Under the pieces are notes generated by a model. The model did not search any database. It worked only from the letters and a program-made list of their open reading frames with translations, and had not been told where the DNA came from. From contig CM012955.1 of assembly GCA_000181795.3 (NCBI GenBank), positions 8,871,022-8,935,021 on the forward strand: DNA of 64,000 bases. Reading direction: 5' to 3'. The position numbers and the translations under genes were made by a program. This document shows positions 36,919-49,904 of this stretch, piece after piece. The stretch's first letter is position 1; every line of letters starts with the position of its first letter. The DNA is from Trichinella spiralis. Lineage: Eukaryota > Nematoda > Enoplea > Trichinellida > Trichinellidae.

Positions 36919-39116
36919 ATGTCACTTTTTCAAACTAAAGAACTGTGGCAATGCAAATTAAATGATGCTGCTGATTCGAGCTTTTTGTGCCTTTCGGTTG
37001 CTAATTTAATAGGGAAATCAGGTTTTTGCTTAAACTTTTTGAATACGCTTAAACATTCAAATAAACTTTTAATTTTAAGATCAAATAATAATTGGCACCA
37101 GCAATGGTTTTCTACACATTTATGAACCTTGTACAAAGCAAGAAGAAATTTCCAGCTTAAATCCAGCAGACTCTCACGATGGATTGCTTTTAGTAAAAGA
37201 GTTGAAATATCCCATCCTTCAAACTTTATGTGGAAAATTTAAAACGTAGAAGCTTCAGTTTTTCGTTCATAACATCGTACTACTGTATAATGTTTCGTTT
37301 AGCAATACTAACAAACTTCAGTTGTGCATATTGCACCAGAAAAGCGTTGCCGTATATTCAATGCAAGGTAATGTTCAATTAAAATGTTTACAATCATTTA
37401 TTCAATTTAACTTTATTGTAAAATACATTTCAGAAAGATTTAGTAAAACATTCTTACACGGCAAAGATTACCATCTGGAAATCCTGTATGAATATCCCCT
37501 TTCACACAATGCATATAATATGATTAGCGGATCTCTCAATGACCATGATGGTATGCACTTGTTGATTATACATCTTATATAGATCCATTTTTTATAATAA
37601 ATGTTACAGATTCCAACTTCATATGCGTCCAATCACTGGATGGAGTTTTATATATATTCGAGCAAGAAATGAATGCTTTCAGTCATTATCTTCCAGATTT
37701 TCTTTTACCAGGACCTCTTTGCTTTTCCAATGAAGTTAATCTGTTTCTAACAGTTTCTTCTACATGGGATGTGCAGACATTCAAGTAATAGTTGATTTGA
37801 ATTTTCATCTTTTTCATACTAATTTATTGTTTAGATATGAGAAAATATTGTTGAATGCCAACAGATTGTCTACAGCTGAAAACAAAGCTGATGAAAAAAG
37901 ACAACTGCTAATAGTAATGCATTCATCTTTTTAAAGTATCCTTACATTTATTAATATTCCTCAGCAAATATGAATTGAATTCTTTAATTTGAAAATCAAA
38001 AGATTTTTTAGTAATTTAAAATATCAACTGCTTTATAATTTTATGCATAAACTGGTAAAATAAAACCGTATAAAACGTCCAGAAGGATTGTTCAATAAAA
38101 ATAATCATTTTGTTTCAAAACTATTTACAGTATTTATGAATTTTAGCCTGAATGGCAATACTTATTGGGAGAAAGAGCTGTTGAGGTGGCAGCAGTTGAA
38201 GATCCCACAGCTTTGTTTTCTTTTATCATTTTAGGTAATCAATTTGAAGCAAGCGTTTTAAAACTCAAAAGAACAACATTGACATTCCACAGATGAAAGC
38301 ATATTTGATGCAATTGTGCATTTGCTTTGAATTTTAGGAGAGCAGAATTTGTTTTGTTTTTCCTGCAATGGTGCCCTTGTTACAATGAAAAGACTAGATT
38401 ATGCTCCTTTGTGCCTACACTTTTATGGATTGAGTAAGCGAATATAAAAAACAAAATTACATTTTCAAATTCCACTCTTGCACACATGAATTCATCACTT
38501 GATCAATTAATAAGCATTATATTATACACATGGTACTTTTTAAGCGCAAGATTCAAAAGTCCGTTACATCACTACAACTGATGATGGAACAATGCTATTT
38601 TACAATGATACAACGCTAAGATGGGCAGCTAAACTGCCGTTTGTGCCTTTAAACTTAGCACTTGGTAGAATTAGGTAAAATAAGTTCATGCTTCTTTAAA
38701 TTTAATTCCAGTAATTAATCCTGCTGAAGAATGCTTTGTATAATTCTGGTGCTACTGCAGTTACTTTCTTTCAGAGGCATTGATGGTGTGATTGTGGCCT
38801 TAAGTTCAACAGGAAGTATTCATTGCGTATATCTTGGTACTGATCCAATGATTCAACAGATTAGATTGAAATGGCACTCTACAGAAACTTATGAAAAAAG
38901 ATTAGAAGTTTATAAAGAAATGACTCATAAAATGAAACGGTTAAAAATGAAAGACGGTAAAGTTTGAAGTAAATAAAGAAAATGCATTCTAATATTAAGA
39001 ATTGCTTATATTTTAGATTTTATAGAATCTAGAATTCAACAAAAAGAACTAAATGTCGATATATTAATCATGAACAAATTTCACAAAGAATATGTAGGGG
39101 AATAGCTTGGTTGATA

Positions 39117-39153
<37 letters not shown>

Positions 39154-41206
39154 GATCCAATCTTTAGAAATCTTTGATCCAATTTGGTGCTGAAGAAGAA
39201 CTTGAACCAGCCTTTCTTATTAAAGTAAGCTTTTGCTAATCAGAATGCTTATTTGTACGTCAACGTGGCAGTTGTTTAACCGAACTGATAATTAATCATT
39301 TACCATCAATTTATAAATCTCTAATTGTAAAATGTGTTGTAGTATATTTAAAAGATACTGATTAGAAGCATCATATCATTTTGTATTTTATTAACACAAA
39401 CATTAGCACTTGATGTATGTATTCTACACCTGATATAGGTGACAACAGATACTGTAAAATCATTGGAAAATCAATACCTATTGTTCAGACCATCAGATGC
39501 TGTAAGAATCGTTCCACAATTGGTGCATGTGCCTACTGCTGGTAAGAACAGTAAAAAAAATCGTCAAATTCCCACATTTGTTTGAATTATTTTGCATGCA
39601 TTATCAAACTATGACGACAGTTGCAATGGAACACATGCAAAAAGCAACTTCAAAAGCTGATTTTACCCTTTTATTTGATTCCAAAGTTTAGAAAAAACAC
39701 CAAATTACTTTACTTGTACTTTATGATTTAATTGCATGCAACAAATGAAAGTATACTATCATATTTTTAAGAGAAAACGTATGTACAGTATTTTAAAGTT
39801 TTCCCAGTGGTTGGTGCAATTCCAGTTGATAGTAGCGTTATCCTGGAAATTTATTACAATGCTGAAAATGGTGAATTCAAGCGATTTATACAACTGTATT
39901 ATAATTGATTTTGCATGAATAAGGTCAAATCTTTTCAGGAGAACAGAAATTGTGGAAAGAGAATGTTGATCTACCCTTACTGACGTTCTATGATAGATGT
40001 TTAACAAAAAAAGTAGCCAGACACAAAGTAACGTTTGAAATAAATAAACCTATAGTACCGTTGGATAAATTATTTCACGGTATGGTAGCTTAACAAACTG
40101 AATGTGCATCCATAAACAGAAACTGATAATATACGTTTCAGAATTAACTGGAAGGGGAAATATTGATGAAAATAATAATGCAATTGGTTTAAGGCAAATA
40201 TATGGACAAGGAACACCGACATTCATATTAGCATCAAAATCATCAAGTAAGCCATTCAGTTATCAGTAAAAGTTTTAAAATGTATAAATGATGTTTATGA
40301 GAAAGAAAAAATGAACCTAAAAAACTATTTCAGCAAAATATCGTATTCAAAGTGAATCATTAGAGTCACTTTGGTTTCCAACAAATGAAATCATGAAACG
40401 CCTAAGAAAAATATACAGCAGCGATGATTTTGAAATTAAGCTGACAAGCGATATTCCTTTAAAAGAATATTTTTCAATAGTTGAAAACTTTGTACAAGTA
40501 AACACAAACTCGAAAAGTTGAATAAAGCTCACTACAATGAATCAATGACATTCATTGCAGCTAACAGAGAAACGTTCTGCCAAACGTACTTTGATTAATA
40601 AAAAGGCCGTTCAGGTACGAATAGTTCAACGTCAGTTTTTCATTAAACTAAAAGACATCCATTCCGGATCGTTGGCTGATCTTCATCAGGTGTTGCAGCA
40701 AATGAATAAAGAAGTAAGCATTCATCATAAAATTCGTTGAGGCTTCATTTTCTTAATGTTTCAGATAATTCACTTATTAGAAGAACATTCTAAAATTAAT
40801 GCTTCACTGAAAACTGCTTTAAATGCTCTTCGAGCAGGAAATCACTTGATGTCTACACTTATATGCTACAGTTATAACCTGAAAGGACGAGAAATGGAAA
40901 GCGTTGCAAAAGTTTTGGAAATATCTCCGGATGATGCATTTGGAGAGGTAAATATCACCCCCTGAATGCATTTTCAAATAATAACTATTTTAGAATTGGC
41001 TACCAAATGTGATTGCAGGGTTGGAATCTCTTCAACAGTCAGCGGATAATCCGAAAAATGTAACACTTTCAGCTTATGAAGAAACTTCAGCTAACGAGTA
41101 TTCGCTGTTTGAGCAACTATTAACTTCTTTAGTAAAAAAATTACAATCTGGGGAGAAGTTAACTTTGTATGAAGATAGTCCTGCAAATTTGAAACAATCT
41201 AATTGA
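36919..41206 (+). CDS. BBS9: BBS9 (PTHB1), BBSome subunit
   Basis: Subunit of the BBSome, the coat complex that carries membrane proteins into and out of cilia. About 19 exons; I followed phase through the first 13 (36919-37021, 37080-37245, 37303-37367, 37434-37550, 37610-37784, 37835-37913, 38147-38234, 38338-38433, 38551-38674, 38775-38956, 39017-39093, 39168-39224, 39439-39541), then by homology to the stop at 41206. The start MSLFQTKELW matches human MSLFKARDWW. The N-terminal beta-propeller is recognisable by IIIGTSNGFLHIYEP, ICVQSLDGVLYIFEQE, LPDFLLPGPLCFS and GVIVALSSTGSIHCVYLGTD. The C-terminal part has KYRIQSESLESLWFPTNEI, DIPLKEYFSIVENF and QVRIVQRQFFIKLKDI, then a helical tail. 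The 66-base intron 37368-37433 has no in-frame stop. AATAAA at 41241-41246 follows the stop. The X-box 40 bases upstream of the ATG fits ciliary expression. Confidence 0.9.
39119..39148. repeat. (TA)n microsatellite in a BBS9 intron
   Basis: About 15 TA units just upstream of the acceptor at 39167, in the position of the branch point and pyrimidine tract. Confidence 0.9.
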
Positions 41207-43286
41207 CATTATACCAATTTTAGTGATCATTTTTGAGCTCAATAAAAGTTCTCGCAAAGCAAAGTTTTCTTTCACGGCATACAACTGTAACAAGTTTAAT
41301 TCAAAATATAAAAAGCATTAAAAGCAATTAATTATTCTTCACTTACCTTGACTGTCAGCTTTAGTTTTACAATTGATTAGAATTAAAGCGTCGCTTAAAG
41401 CAAAAAGTTGACTGCTTTCATTAAAGATAGTTTTAATTTTCATTTTGATTAACAGTTTAAATTCAATTCTGCTCAGTTCATTATTATTAGTAGAAACAGT
41501 AGTAGCCGTAGCAGTAGTAGTAGTAGTAGTAGTAAATTTATAGTTATTGTTATATCATTACTCCAAATGATAGCAATTTTTAATACCTATTTGAGGGATG
41601 TAAAATTCCGTAATTGATTAAATGTTAGACGATTTATTGAAGCTGTCCTTTGTCCAATTACTGATTTTTAATCACCATGAAAGCAGCATATTCCATTTCC
41701 CTAACGTTAACAAGAAATGCATATATATATATATACGTATAATAATTTAACAGTTTCAAAGGAAAAATTTAGTAAAATTTCAAAATATCAAAATTTTACA
41801 ATTAGTAGCCATCGGAATATGATCAGGTGTTAGCATTAAAAAAACTGCAATCATCATGCATGCATCGTTTGTATGATAAAGATTTTATAAAACGCATAGT
41901 TGGATAATAATTTTAACAATGAACAATCATTGTATTGCTTAAATTTCGCAGTGTCTTGAAGAATGCGAAGATAATGTATAACTGTGATGAACAGAACGGC
42001 TTTAAAAACTGGATAGAAAATGGAATAACATGAACAGTAGGAAAGATTAATAGCAACTATAGAAAACGAAATAGGATAAACCCGAAGCAGGTTTCATTCA
42101 GTTGATTCAAAAATATATTGATTGCTCTTTGCAATGTAATAATCATCATTTATCATTATCGTAATCACAGATCATTTCTTGATCACTTGTTGAAAAACAA
42201 CGGCTGCATTGATTGTAAAATGAAAAATAAAAAAGTAAAATAGAAATGAAAACAATTTTTTACAATCAGTGAAGTACAAATCAGCCGAACAGTATACTGC
42301 TTGTAGTGAAGAACAAGAAAAAATATTGCAGCTGAAAAAATCTGCCATCAATGGATGTCAAGTGTAAAATTTTCAGATAATAATTAAGAAAGAAAGAAGG
42401 AAACAGCTTTTAAAATGGCACATTGCTCGTAATTGATTGTGTGCAAAGTTTAAGATTGACGTAATAAAAGAATAAAATGACTTCATTACTGCACACTGAA
42501 CAGCAGCAGTTTGAAAAAATGAAAACATAATTAAAATGTGAATTGAAGAATTAACAACTTCCAGAATTTTATAAAGAATACAATTTCATATTGTCAATAC
42601 ATTAGCCTGCCTGAAGCAGCAGTAATGGATATTTCAAATCCACTTGATCTTCAATCATCTATTCCATAACCCTAAAAAAGATCGACTTATCTGTATTAAC
42701 ATATAATAACATATAATGCAAGATGTTATTTAGCATATTGATCCTCGTTATTGTTATTATTATTATTATTATTATTATTAATTTAGACGCAAATAAACCC
42801 TTCAAAATATTGCACTAGCATGCAACTATGTAAAGCGCCGGTGAAGTCCGCAACATGAAAAAGTTGACTGTGTAAAACACTGCTTCAACAATACAGTCGA
42901 CTGTACAGCAGTACAATTTCTATCACAGAACATCGCTTCAGTACAATTACAGACAAGAAGAAGATAAATATAATATAAGATGTAATGAAAGAGACAACTG
43001 TCACCATGCACCAAACAGACGTTTAACACTAAGGTTACCCATGAGAAGGATACTGTCAGATCGCTTAGAATTCACAGGATAGTTCAATTTTTCACAGACC
43101 ATCACAGTAGAAATGACGCTTCTTTTTCCTACGCTCCTTGTAGATGAAAGCCATTTCGATTGAATGTGAAAAAGCTAAGCTGCGGCTTGACATTATCAAA
43201 TTAAAAGCAAAAAGACAATCTGTTGTCAGCGTAAACTATTTGTTAACCCACCCCTTACTTGTCAGTGTTCGAAATATAGTAGCAGA
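41207..43286. other. Intergenic between convergent BBS9 and CELF
   Basis: Two 3' ends face each other across about 2.1 kb. It contains AGT-type triplets near 41500-41535, a (TA)n run near 41718-41735 and (ATT)n near 42755-42780. The minus-strand frame 42826-43029 is unrecognisable. No gene supported. Confidence 0.5.
41241..41246 (+). promoter_or_regulatory. AATAAA polyadenylation signal of BBS9
   Basis: Canonical hexamer 35 bases after the BBS9 stop codon. Confidence 0.6.
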
Positions 43287-46200
43287 TTAGTACGGTTTGC
43301 CGACGTCTTTGGGTCTTTTCAGCTGCACTTTCAATCGCTTCATGCCAATCTGAAATCCGTTCATTGCATGGATTGCCGCTTGAGCGCTAACAGCATTGTC
43401 AAAACTGACAAATCCTGAAACAAATAAACAAACAACCAAGCCATGTTTGTTCTTTATTTTTCTCGTTATTCAATTCAAAAAGCCTAAGTGAAATGATTAA
43501 TTCATTTTTTTTGCAAATTTAACAGTGCCGTCCGTGCGCCGTGCACAAATGCAATAATAATATTGAACATTACGATCAAATATAACAACATATAATACAA
43601 TTTTTAGCATTCCGTCTCAAAACTGAGTCTTCTATTTATCGCCATGCAGTGCGTGAAACTTCAATTAACATTTATATTGATTCAAAATCAATAACAACGC
43701 AATATCGATAATTTTGCATATTATTCCACTTCATTTCTAATCGCTTAGTTTAGTGAAGATATAGAACACAAAAACGGCAATGTTCACTTGATCATTTTCT
43801 TTTAAAAACTCTACTCATATATATACATATATATGCAAATTGTACAAGTGACCGTTCTTTGTTTCAACTTCAATAATCAGCAAGTGGAACTTTAAGTTTA
43901 ATTCAAATAAGCCTTAATGATAATGTAAGCTAACCAAGTTTACCCTATTGAACATTTTAATAAAATGTCAACGGAGTGAAAATAATGTAAAAAAGAAAGG
44001 AAAGAGTCCATTTTTGCATGGAATTTCACATTTCTCTATTCCAACAACTTACCAAAGCATTTGCTTTGATTTGTCGCTCGATCGATAAATACTTTTGCTG
44101 AGATGACAGGGCCAAAGGGCATAAACATTTGCATCAGTTCAGCATCGCCAAATTCTTGTGGTAAATGGTAGATAAACAAATTGCAGCCATCCGGCCCTAA
44201 AATGCAATAACATTTGTGCGATTTAAAATTTGCATACACTGATTGATAAGATAATTTTCAACTAATTGTTAACCAATATTATTATTCACGTTCATGAAAC
44301 GCCTCATTTGGAAAATTGTGATTATTAATTTTGAAAATTCTTTTATAATTTTAAAATAAAAAAAAACAATAATATTAATTCGCAATTAAGAATTAATAAT
44401 TAAACAGACTGTACTTAATTCGTATTTAATCACACATTAAATTACAAAATTTACCTTCTTTTTGAGTTTGTTGAAACAAAGTTGCGTGTTGAGCAGCAAT
44501 TACTTGCTGGAATGCTTGGCCATAAGCAGCTGGGTACGCTGAAAAGAGGAAAATTTGTTTTCAACAAAATGCATACAATTAGCCAATCAATGTCAATCGA
44601 TAGCGTTAAATGAAAAAAAAAATTTTTTTTTCTTGTCATACTTGCTGCATTTTGATCATAAACAAATTGCGGTGTTCCTGTAGTATATGCTTGCAAAGTA
44701 GCAGGAAATGGAGTGTTAGCAGAATTTGGATTTTGAGATAAATTTTCACCATTGGTAGCTAAAAGTGAAAAGTATATTTCAAATATTGACAATAATGGAA
44801 TTGTTGCAAAGTGTTGTAAAAATTTTACGCGAATATTGAGTGATACCATTCGAATAAACAGCTTCTCCTCCAGGTGTAGCAGCTTGAGTAACCGCCACAG
44901 GTAATGCTGTAAACGCCGACGGTGATGGAATATTTCCTGCAATAGCACCATTCAATGACTGAGCTGCTGCAGCTTGAGCGGAAATGGGCACTGAAAAACA
45001 AAATATCTTCCAATTCCACTTGTTGACTTGGAGCATAAAATGCGCTATGCGTATGTGTATATAATTTTTTACCCATTTTACCCAGTAATGAAAACTTCGG
45101 TGCTGCAAAAATTAGTTTTATAAATTAAAAATACTTTTGCAGCACTCGAAAATTATTAACAATATTACCCGTACCGGCACTTGGCAATATCGGTCCGGCT
45201 GCAATGGGCGCAAGTGAAAATGCGGTGCCAGGAGCTACGGCTACCGGTGCTAAATAAGCTGCTGCACCTTGAGCTGCTGCCGTGTTCGCTATCAGTGCAG
45301 CTTGTTGATTGATAATCTGGAAAAAAAGAAGAGCATTAATAAATTATTAATTTGTGAAAAACTTTTAGAACAAAACAACAAAGAAAAAGAAGCGATATAG
45401 AAAAAAAATATGTACATGACAAATGCAAGCAATTTGATTGCATTGCGGAAATTGAGATAAACAATTACCTGTTGATAAGCGGCATTATAAGCTCCAATTT
45501 GATTCAACACAAGTGGATTGATAAAACCCATCTGCGCGGCCATCTGCTGCATTCTGCGTAATTGGCGCTCTTTCTCGGTATCAGCAAATTTAACTACCAA
45601 ACTTGAAGATGCGCCCTGAAAGATACATTTTTTTTCCTTTAAATAATATAAAAACAGTAACTTTACATTCAAACCAACTCACCGGCATTGTTTGACTACC
45701 GTGGAGAGCGGCAATAGCAGCTTGAGCTTCTAGATGACAGCTAAACTTTACAAAGGCACAACCTTAAATTAAAAAAATGTGAGGATAAATAAGTAATTTG
45801 AATGAAAAATATTTCACCAGAAGAAAAAAAAATAGTAGTACCTTTGCTGGTTCCATCTGGGCCTCTCAAAACGGTGCATTCTTCAACATGACCATGCGGT
45901 TCCATCAAGTGGCGCAAATCGTCTTCCGTTTGCTGCTTGGAAAGCATGCCGACAAAAAGTTTACGATCCTCTGAAAATTACACAGAATAAAAAATCGTAT
46001 CATTTGCATTTTTTTTTCAAAATAATTACCTCCACGACTTTCACTGTCAGCGGGTTTGACTTGCATAGGACGATTCATCTGAAATGAGCGAACAGTTGAA
46101 AATTTGCTGATTGCAGTAGTTGAAATTTCACATGCATAAATTCAATAGAAAAAGCAACAATCATTGCAAACAGTGCAGAAGAAACGTATGGAATAGTTCG

Positions 46201-46777
46201 CGAAATCAAAAGTAGCACGCAAATTTATTCTGATACGTGAATGTGTGTTTTAATTAAAAAAAATGTTTTTTCTGAAAATCAGAGCTGCAAATCAAACTAT
46301 AATAAATAATTTAAAAAATTATAAACACAATGGATTGTATAAACAAAGATGGAGAAGAAGATTCTTTTTTTGTTACAATGCCAGCAATTTCGTTGCTCGT
46401 TGTTTTGCTAACAAAAAAAAGTAAAATGAAAAATTATTTTTTTTTTGCAATCGGCTGAAACTGTTCAGATTAAAAATCACCATTGGAGATAAAGTTGATT
46501 TTATTTTCTGAACGAGTGCAAATGCTTTTTTGGAAGAATGAGCCATAATTTCCAGTAGTTGGTCAGTGAGTGGAATTTAGCAAGTGCAATCTTGGAGGAG
46601 TAGGGGATGTTTAATTTTATAGAACCTGACCATTGTCGCTTGTCTGCACAAGCTGCTAGAAAAATTCGATTTTTTTTATTATGGGAAGAACCGAGCTCAT
46701 GATGATGATGATGATGATGATGATAGAGTATTGATTTTTTCTTCAAAGAACAGCAAGTGAGATGAATAGATATTTGC

Positions 46778-46808
<31 letters not shown>

Positions 46809-46814
46809 ACAAGC

Positions 46815-46858
<44 letters not shown>

Positions 46859-49800
46859 CAGTGGTAACAGTAATAGCAATAGTAGTAGTAGTAGTAGTAG
46901 TGGGATAGCTTTTTTTCTAAAAAAAATGTTAAAAGAACACATTGCCTATTAAAGAATATTATCGTTAAATTGACTATTTTATTCAAGTATTTATCTGTAC
47001 CTTTGTGTGTATAGTTTTGAATAAAATTAAAAAAAATAAAAAATGAACCTAGAAATCAATAGATAAAAATGGTCAGCTGAAGCTGTTGGATACTTTACAA
47101 GGTGAAAATATTGCCAAGTTGTTGGTATGGTGGTAGAAAATAAAAAAAAGTATTGTTACAGCTAAGCCAGCATTGTCGAACGCAGCAGCAATTCTATGGT
47201 TAGAAAATTGTTTAAGCGGAAGTCAGTTGGTGAAAAGCAAGATTGATTTCTTTTAGTCTTGACAATTGGTTTTGAATTTGAAGGTCATCAGTTTGCGGGA
47301 CGTTGAACATGAAGCCCCATGAACCAATGGTGTCCGCGTGAAGCTAGCCAAAATTTGCAAAAGCTCATTTGGACAGAAATAATAGATTGCCGTCTGGGGA
47401 CAACAGCGACACCAGTGATGCCAGTTGCTTAAAGCCATTACCATCTGCTCACCTCATATGTCCTCGTCGGTCGACGGTTTTGCACAATGAAGCCGCTCAA
47501 AAAGCTGAACGGCCCACCACTAAACTACAATAACCAACACGCAAGCAAGACAATAACATCGTCATTGCCGCGTCTGCTCAATCCCTTCTCCTCTCATTGG
47601 CAATAACTGCTACTTACTTCATTGTGAAGCAACCGACAAAGCTGATCATTTTCTAATTTTCAATACTCGATTATTCTACTATTTTTTTTAATCATCGATG
47701 TCATTAATAAACCTACTTTATTATTATTCTTTTTTATAAATAATTCTTATAATATATTTATTTTTTGTCTTTTTCAATCAATTTATCAAAGCAGTGCAGT
47801 TTTAAATTTTACAATCTACAATAAATTTTTCTTTTCATGTTTCAATTACAAGGATGGAAAAAATGTATCATTTAACGATTGATTATTTTCGAAAAAGATG
47901 GCATTTTTCTGTACTATTAAAAAAAAGCAAACTTTATAATGAGGATCAATTGAAATGAAATTCTAGAGTAGAAGATGAAAATAGTAGATGATAGAGAACA
48001 ACAAGAAGTTGGATATTAATTAATGCCAAATCACTTACGCGTTTGTTTCATGCACTCAGTTTGTTTTGATATCGTGAAATTCGCGACATTCAAACAACAA
48101 ATGACAGTGGAAGAAGATAAATTGGACACACGCTTCTGAATTTGAAGAAAGATTTGAAATAAAGAAAATCAAGATCATCATCTAATTTTAGAAATCCTTT
48201 CAAGTTGTTACGTATTTGAAAATTTAATCCATTCACTACGTCCGTGGTAAAGAGGTGTCAACTTATTATTATTATTATTATTAATTTTCTTCTTGCTTGT
48301 CATGCTTCTGTGTAATAAAAGTTGAAAAACAATTTTGACTGAACAACAACTGACAAGAAATATATGACATGGATAAGAAATTTTTGGAAAATTGAAAGAA
48401 AAAAAATAATAAGTTGAAAAGATGCAAAAGTTGTCAATTTTTAAATTGCAAAATTTAATAAACTATTTTGCTATTATGAATCGTTGGAAAGAAAAAAAAA
48501 GTAATTTTACAATGATCCCGATTTTTGTTCTTGTTTGAAAAAAAATTCTCGACAAACAAATGACGTCATCAAGTTGTGTATAAATTGAAATTTGAAATGT
48601 TCGTGATAAAAATTTTATAAATTATTTTTTTGTTTAATAAAAAATTAAATTAAGTGGAAAATGGGAAATTACCTTTTGGTGAATGAGGAAAAAGTTCGCT
48701 GTTGCATCGAGTAGAAAAGGGAGTACGCGTTGGGAACCAAAATGGCGGGTCGGTTTTTTTCCGCGTTTTGAGAAAGATAAGACGAAGACGAACAAAACCG
48801 GTTTGTCGTTGGATAAACGACCGAAAATCGATTGGAGAGTTTACAGAAAATGGAAGAACTGATACAAAGATGAGCAAATGGAGAACGAAAGAGAGCGAAA
48901 GAAAGTAAGAAAGAAAGAAAGAGTAGCCAGTTCCTGCGACATGAAATGGCAAGTGGAAGAAGAAAATCGAACCCAGATAAAAAAAAAGATTGCCGTTTCC
49001 ATTCTACGCTGGTTGAATATGAATAACAAAAAGCAGCACAGATTTTTCAACAACATATAAAACTTCGATTCAATAGAAAAACGTCAAAGTTTCAACTTTT
49101 TTTTATCAACAAAAAATAATAAATCAGAATATTATTTTTGTTTGTTGATATTTCTTTCATGTTTGCATTTGTAAAAGTTTTTTGCATATATTCTTTTTTG
49201 TCAGTTAACTTTTGCTGATGCTCGGATTATGGTAGATGTTTCGAAAATTGTCGTGAATGTGCGTTTGAAAAAAGGAGAAAAAACTAATAATAATAATAAT
49301 AATAATAACCAACGTCGATCGATTGTAGAACAAATCAATAATAATCCGCAGAAATGCTTCATCATGCCCTGATGATGATGATGTTTTTATTCAAAAAACA
49401 GTTTCCAACTGTCGACTGAATTGTCAATGAAAAGTCGACTGTGGACGGCAACAAACCAACCCAAACAACAAAACAATTAATTTTCACTTACTCCTGGTAG
49501 CGTCTTTTGATCATGCAGTACCGCTTGACAGCGTAGGGCGCTTTCGCGATGGCAATAAGTCAAAAATGCACATCCTGAAATAAAAATTATATCAAGTGAA
49601 TTTTCACTTTTTCATTCTAACCTTTATGCATGCCGGTAAATTTATCTTTCAAAATTGTAAATTCGTATATTTTGCCGAATTGTTCAAATAATGTCCGAAG
49701 ATCTTTCTCTTCTAAATTTCGTGGTATTTGTCCAACGAATAATTTGATCGCATCCGCATCTTTGATCGGAAAACCGTTACTGTCGACACTGCTTGCGTTG

Positions 49801-49904
49801 CTCATCAAGCCGGGACTTGTGGTCGATTCGACGCTGCTGAACGAACGACACAAAGGATCCATGGGACTTTGACCAGTCGGCTTTGTATTATCTTGTTGAA
49901 CCAT
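43287..49904 (-). CDS. CELF4: CELF3-6/UNC-75-type RNA-binding splicing factor
   Basis: Three-RRM protein that binds UG-rich RNA and controls neuronal alternative splicing. Exons 49904-49622, 49574-49492, 46078-46030, 45970-45842, 45762-45683, 45615-45469, 45316-45169, 44990-44847, 44758-44642, 44538-44455, 44196-44053 and 43414-43287 join in phase (511 residues; 518 with a possible 21-nt microexon at 45102-45082). RRM1 has KLFVGQIP and KGCAFLTY; RRM2 has KLFVGMLS and KGCAFVKF; RRM3 has [12 protein letters not shown] and KCFGFVSF, ending [18 protein letters not shown]. The linker phrases [20 protein letters not shown] and [18 protein letters not shown] are diagnostic of the CELF3-6 branch rather than CELF1/2. 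The inter-RRM linker is Ala/Gln-rich. A 3.4-kb intron separates RRM1 from the rest; the next exon begins exactly at an in-frame ATG, so internal promoters could make RRM1-less forms. The first true ATG is at 49904; upstream in-frame TTG is not used. The gene symbol is the closest human name, not a proven one-to-one orthologue. Confidence 0.92.
46695..46905. repeat. Cluster of microsatellites in the large CELF intron
   Basis: (GAT)n at about 46700-46725, (TA)n at about 46780-46808 and two AGT-type triplet runs at about 46814-46905 lie within 210 bases. Apparent Leu-, Tyr- or His-rich open frames here are translations of these repeats. Confidence 0.85.
47456..47600 (-). promoter_or_regulatory. 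Possible alternative first exon of CELF (donor at 47455)
   Basis: A G+C-richer patch in the 3.4-kb intron. On the transcribed strand it ends CATATGAG followed by GTGAGC, a strong donor sequence. Splicing to the exon at 46078, which begins with an in-frame ATG, would give a protein starting [14 protein letters not shown] and lacking RRM1. Inference from composition and splice signal only. Confidence 0.3.
48661..48990 (-). promoter_or_regulatory. Possible second alternative CELF promoter/first exon
   Basis: Another G+C- and CG-richer patch. On the minus strand it ends CACCAAAAG followed by GTAATT, a usable donor, and has no long open frame. The plus strand contains AAAATGGCGGG (48740-48750), a YY1-like core-promoter motif. 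It could be an untranslated first exon for the RRM1-less form. Not proven. Confidence 0.3.

Noticed and set aside
44451-45108. Long minus-strand frames of 83-166 codons in the CELF linker region
   Set aside because: They run exons and introns together; the CELF alignment needs separate exons at 44990-44847, 44758-44642 and 44538-44455.
46501-46986. Leu-, Tyr- and His-rich open frames
   Set aside because: They are translations of the AGT, TA and GAT microsatellites in the CELF intron.
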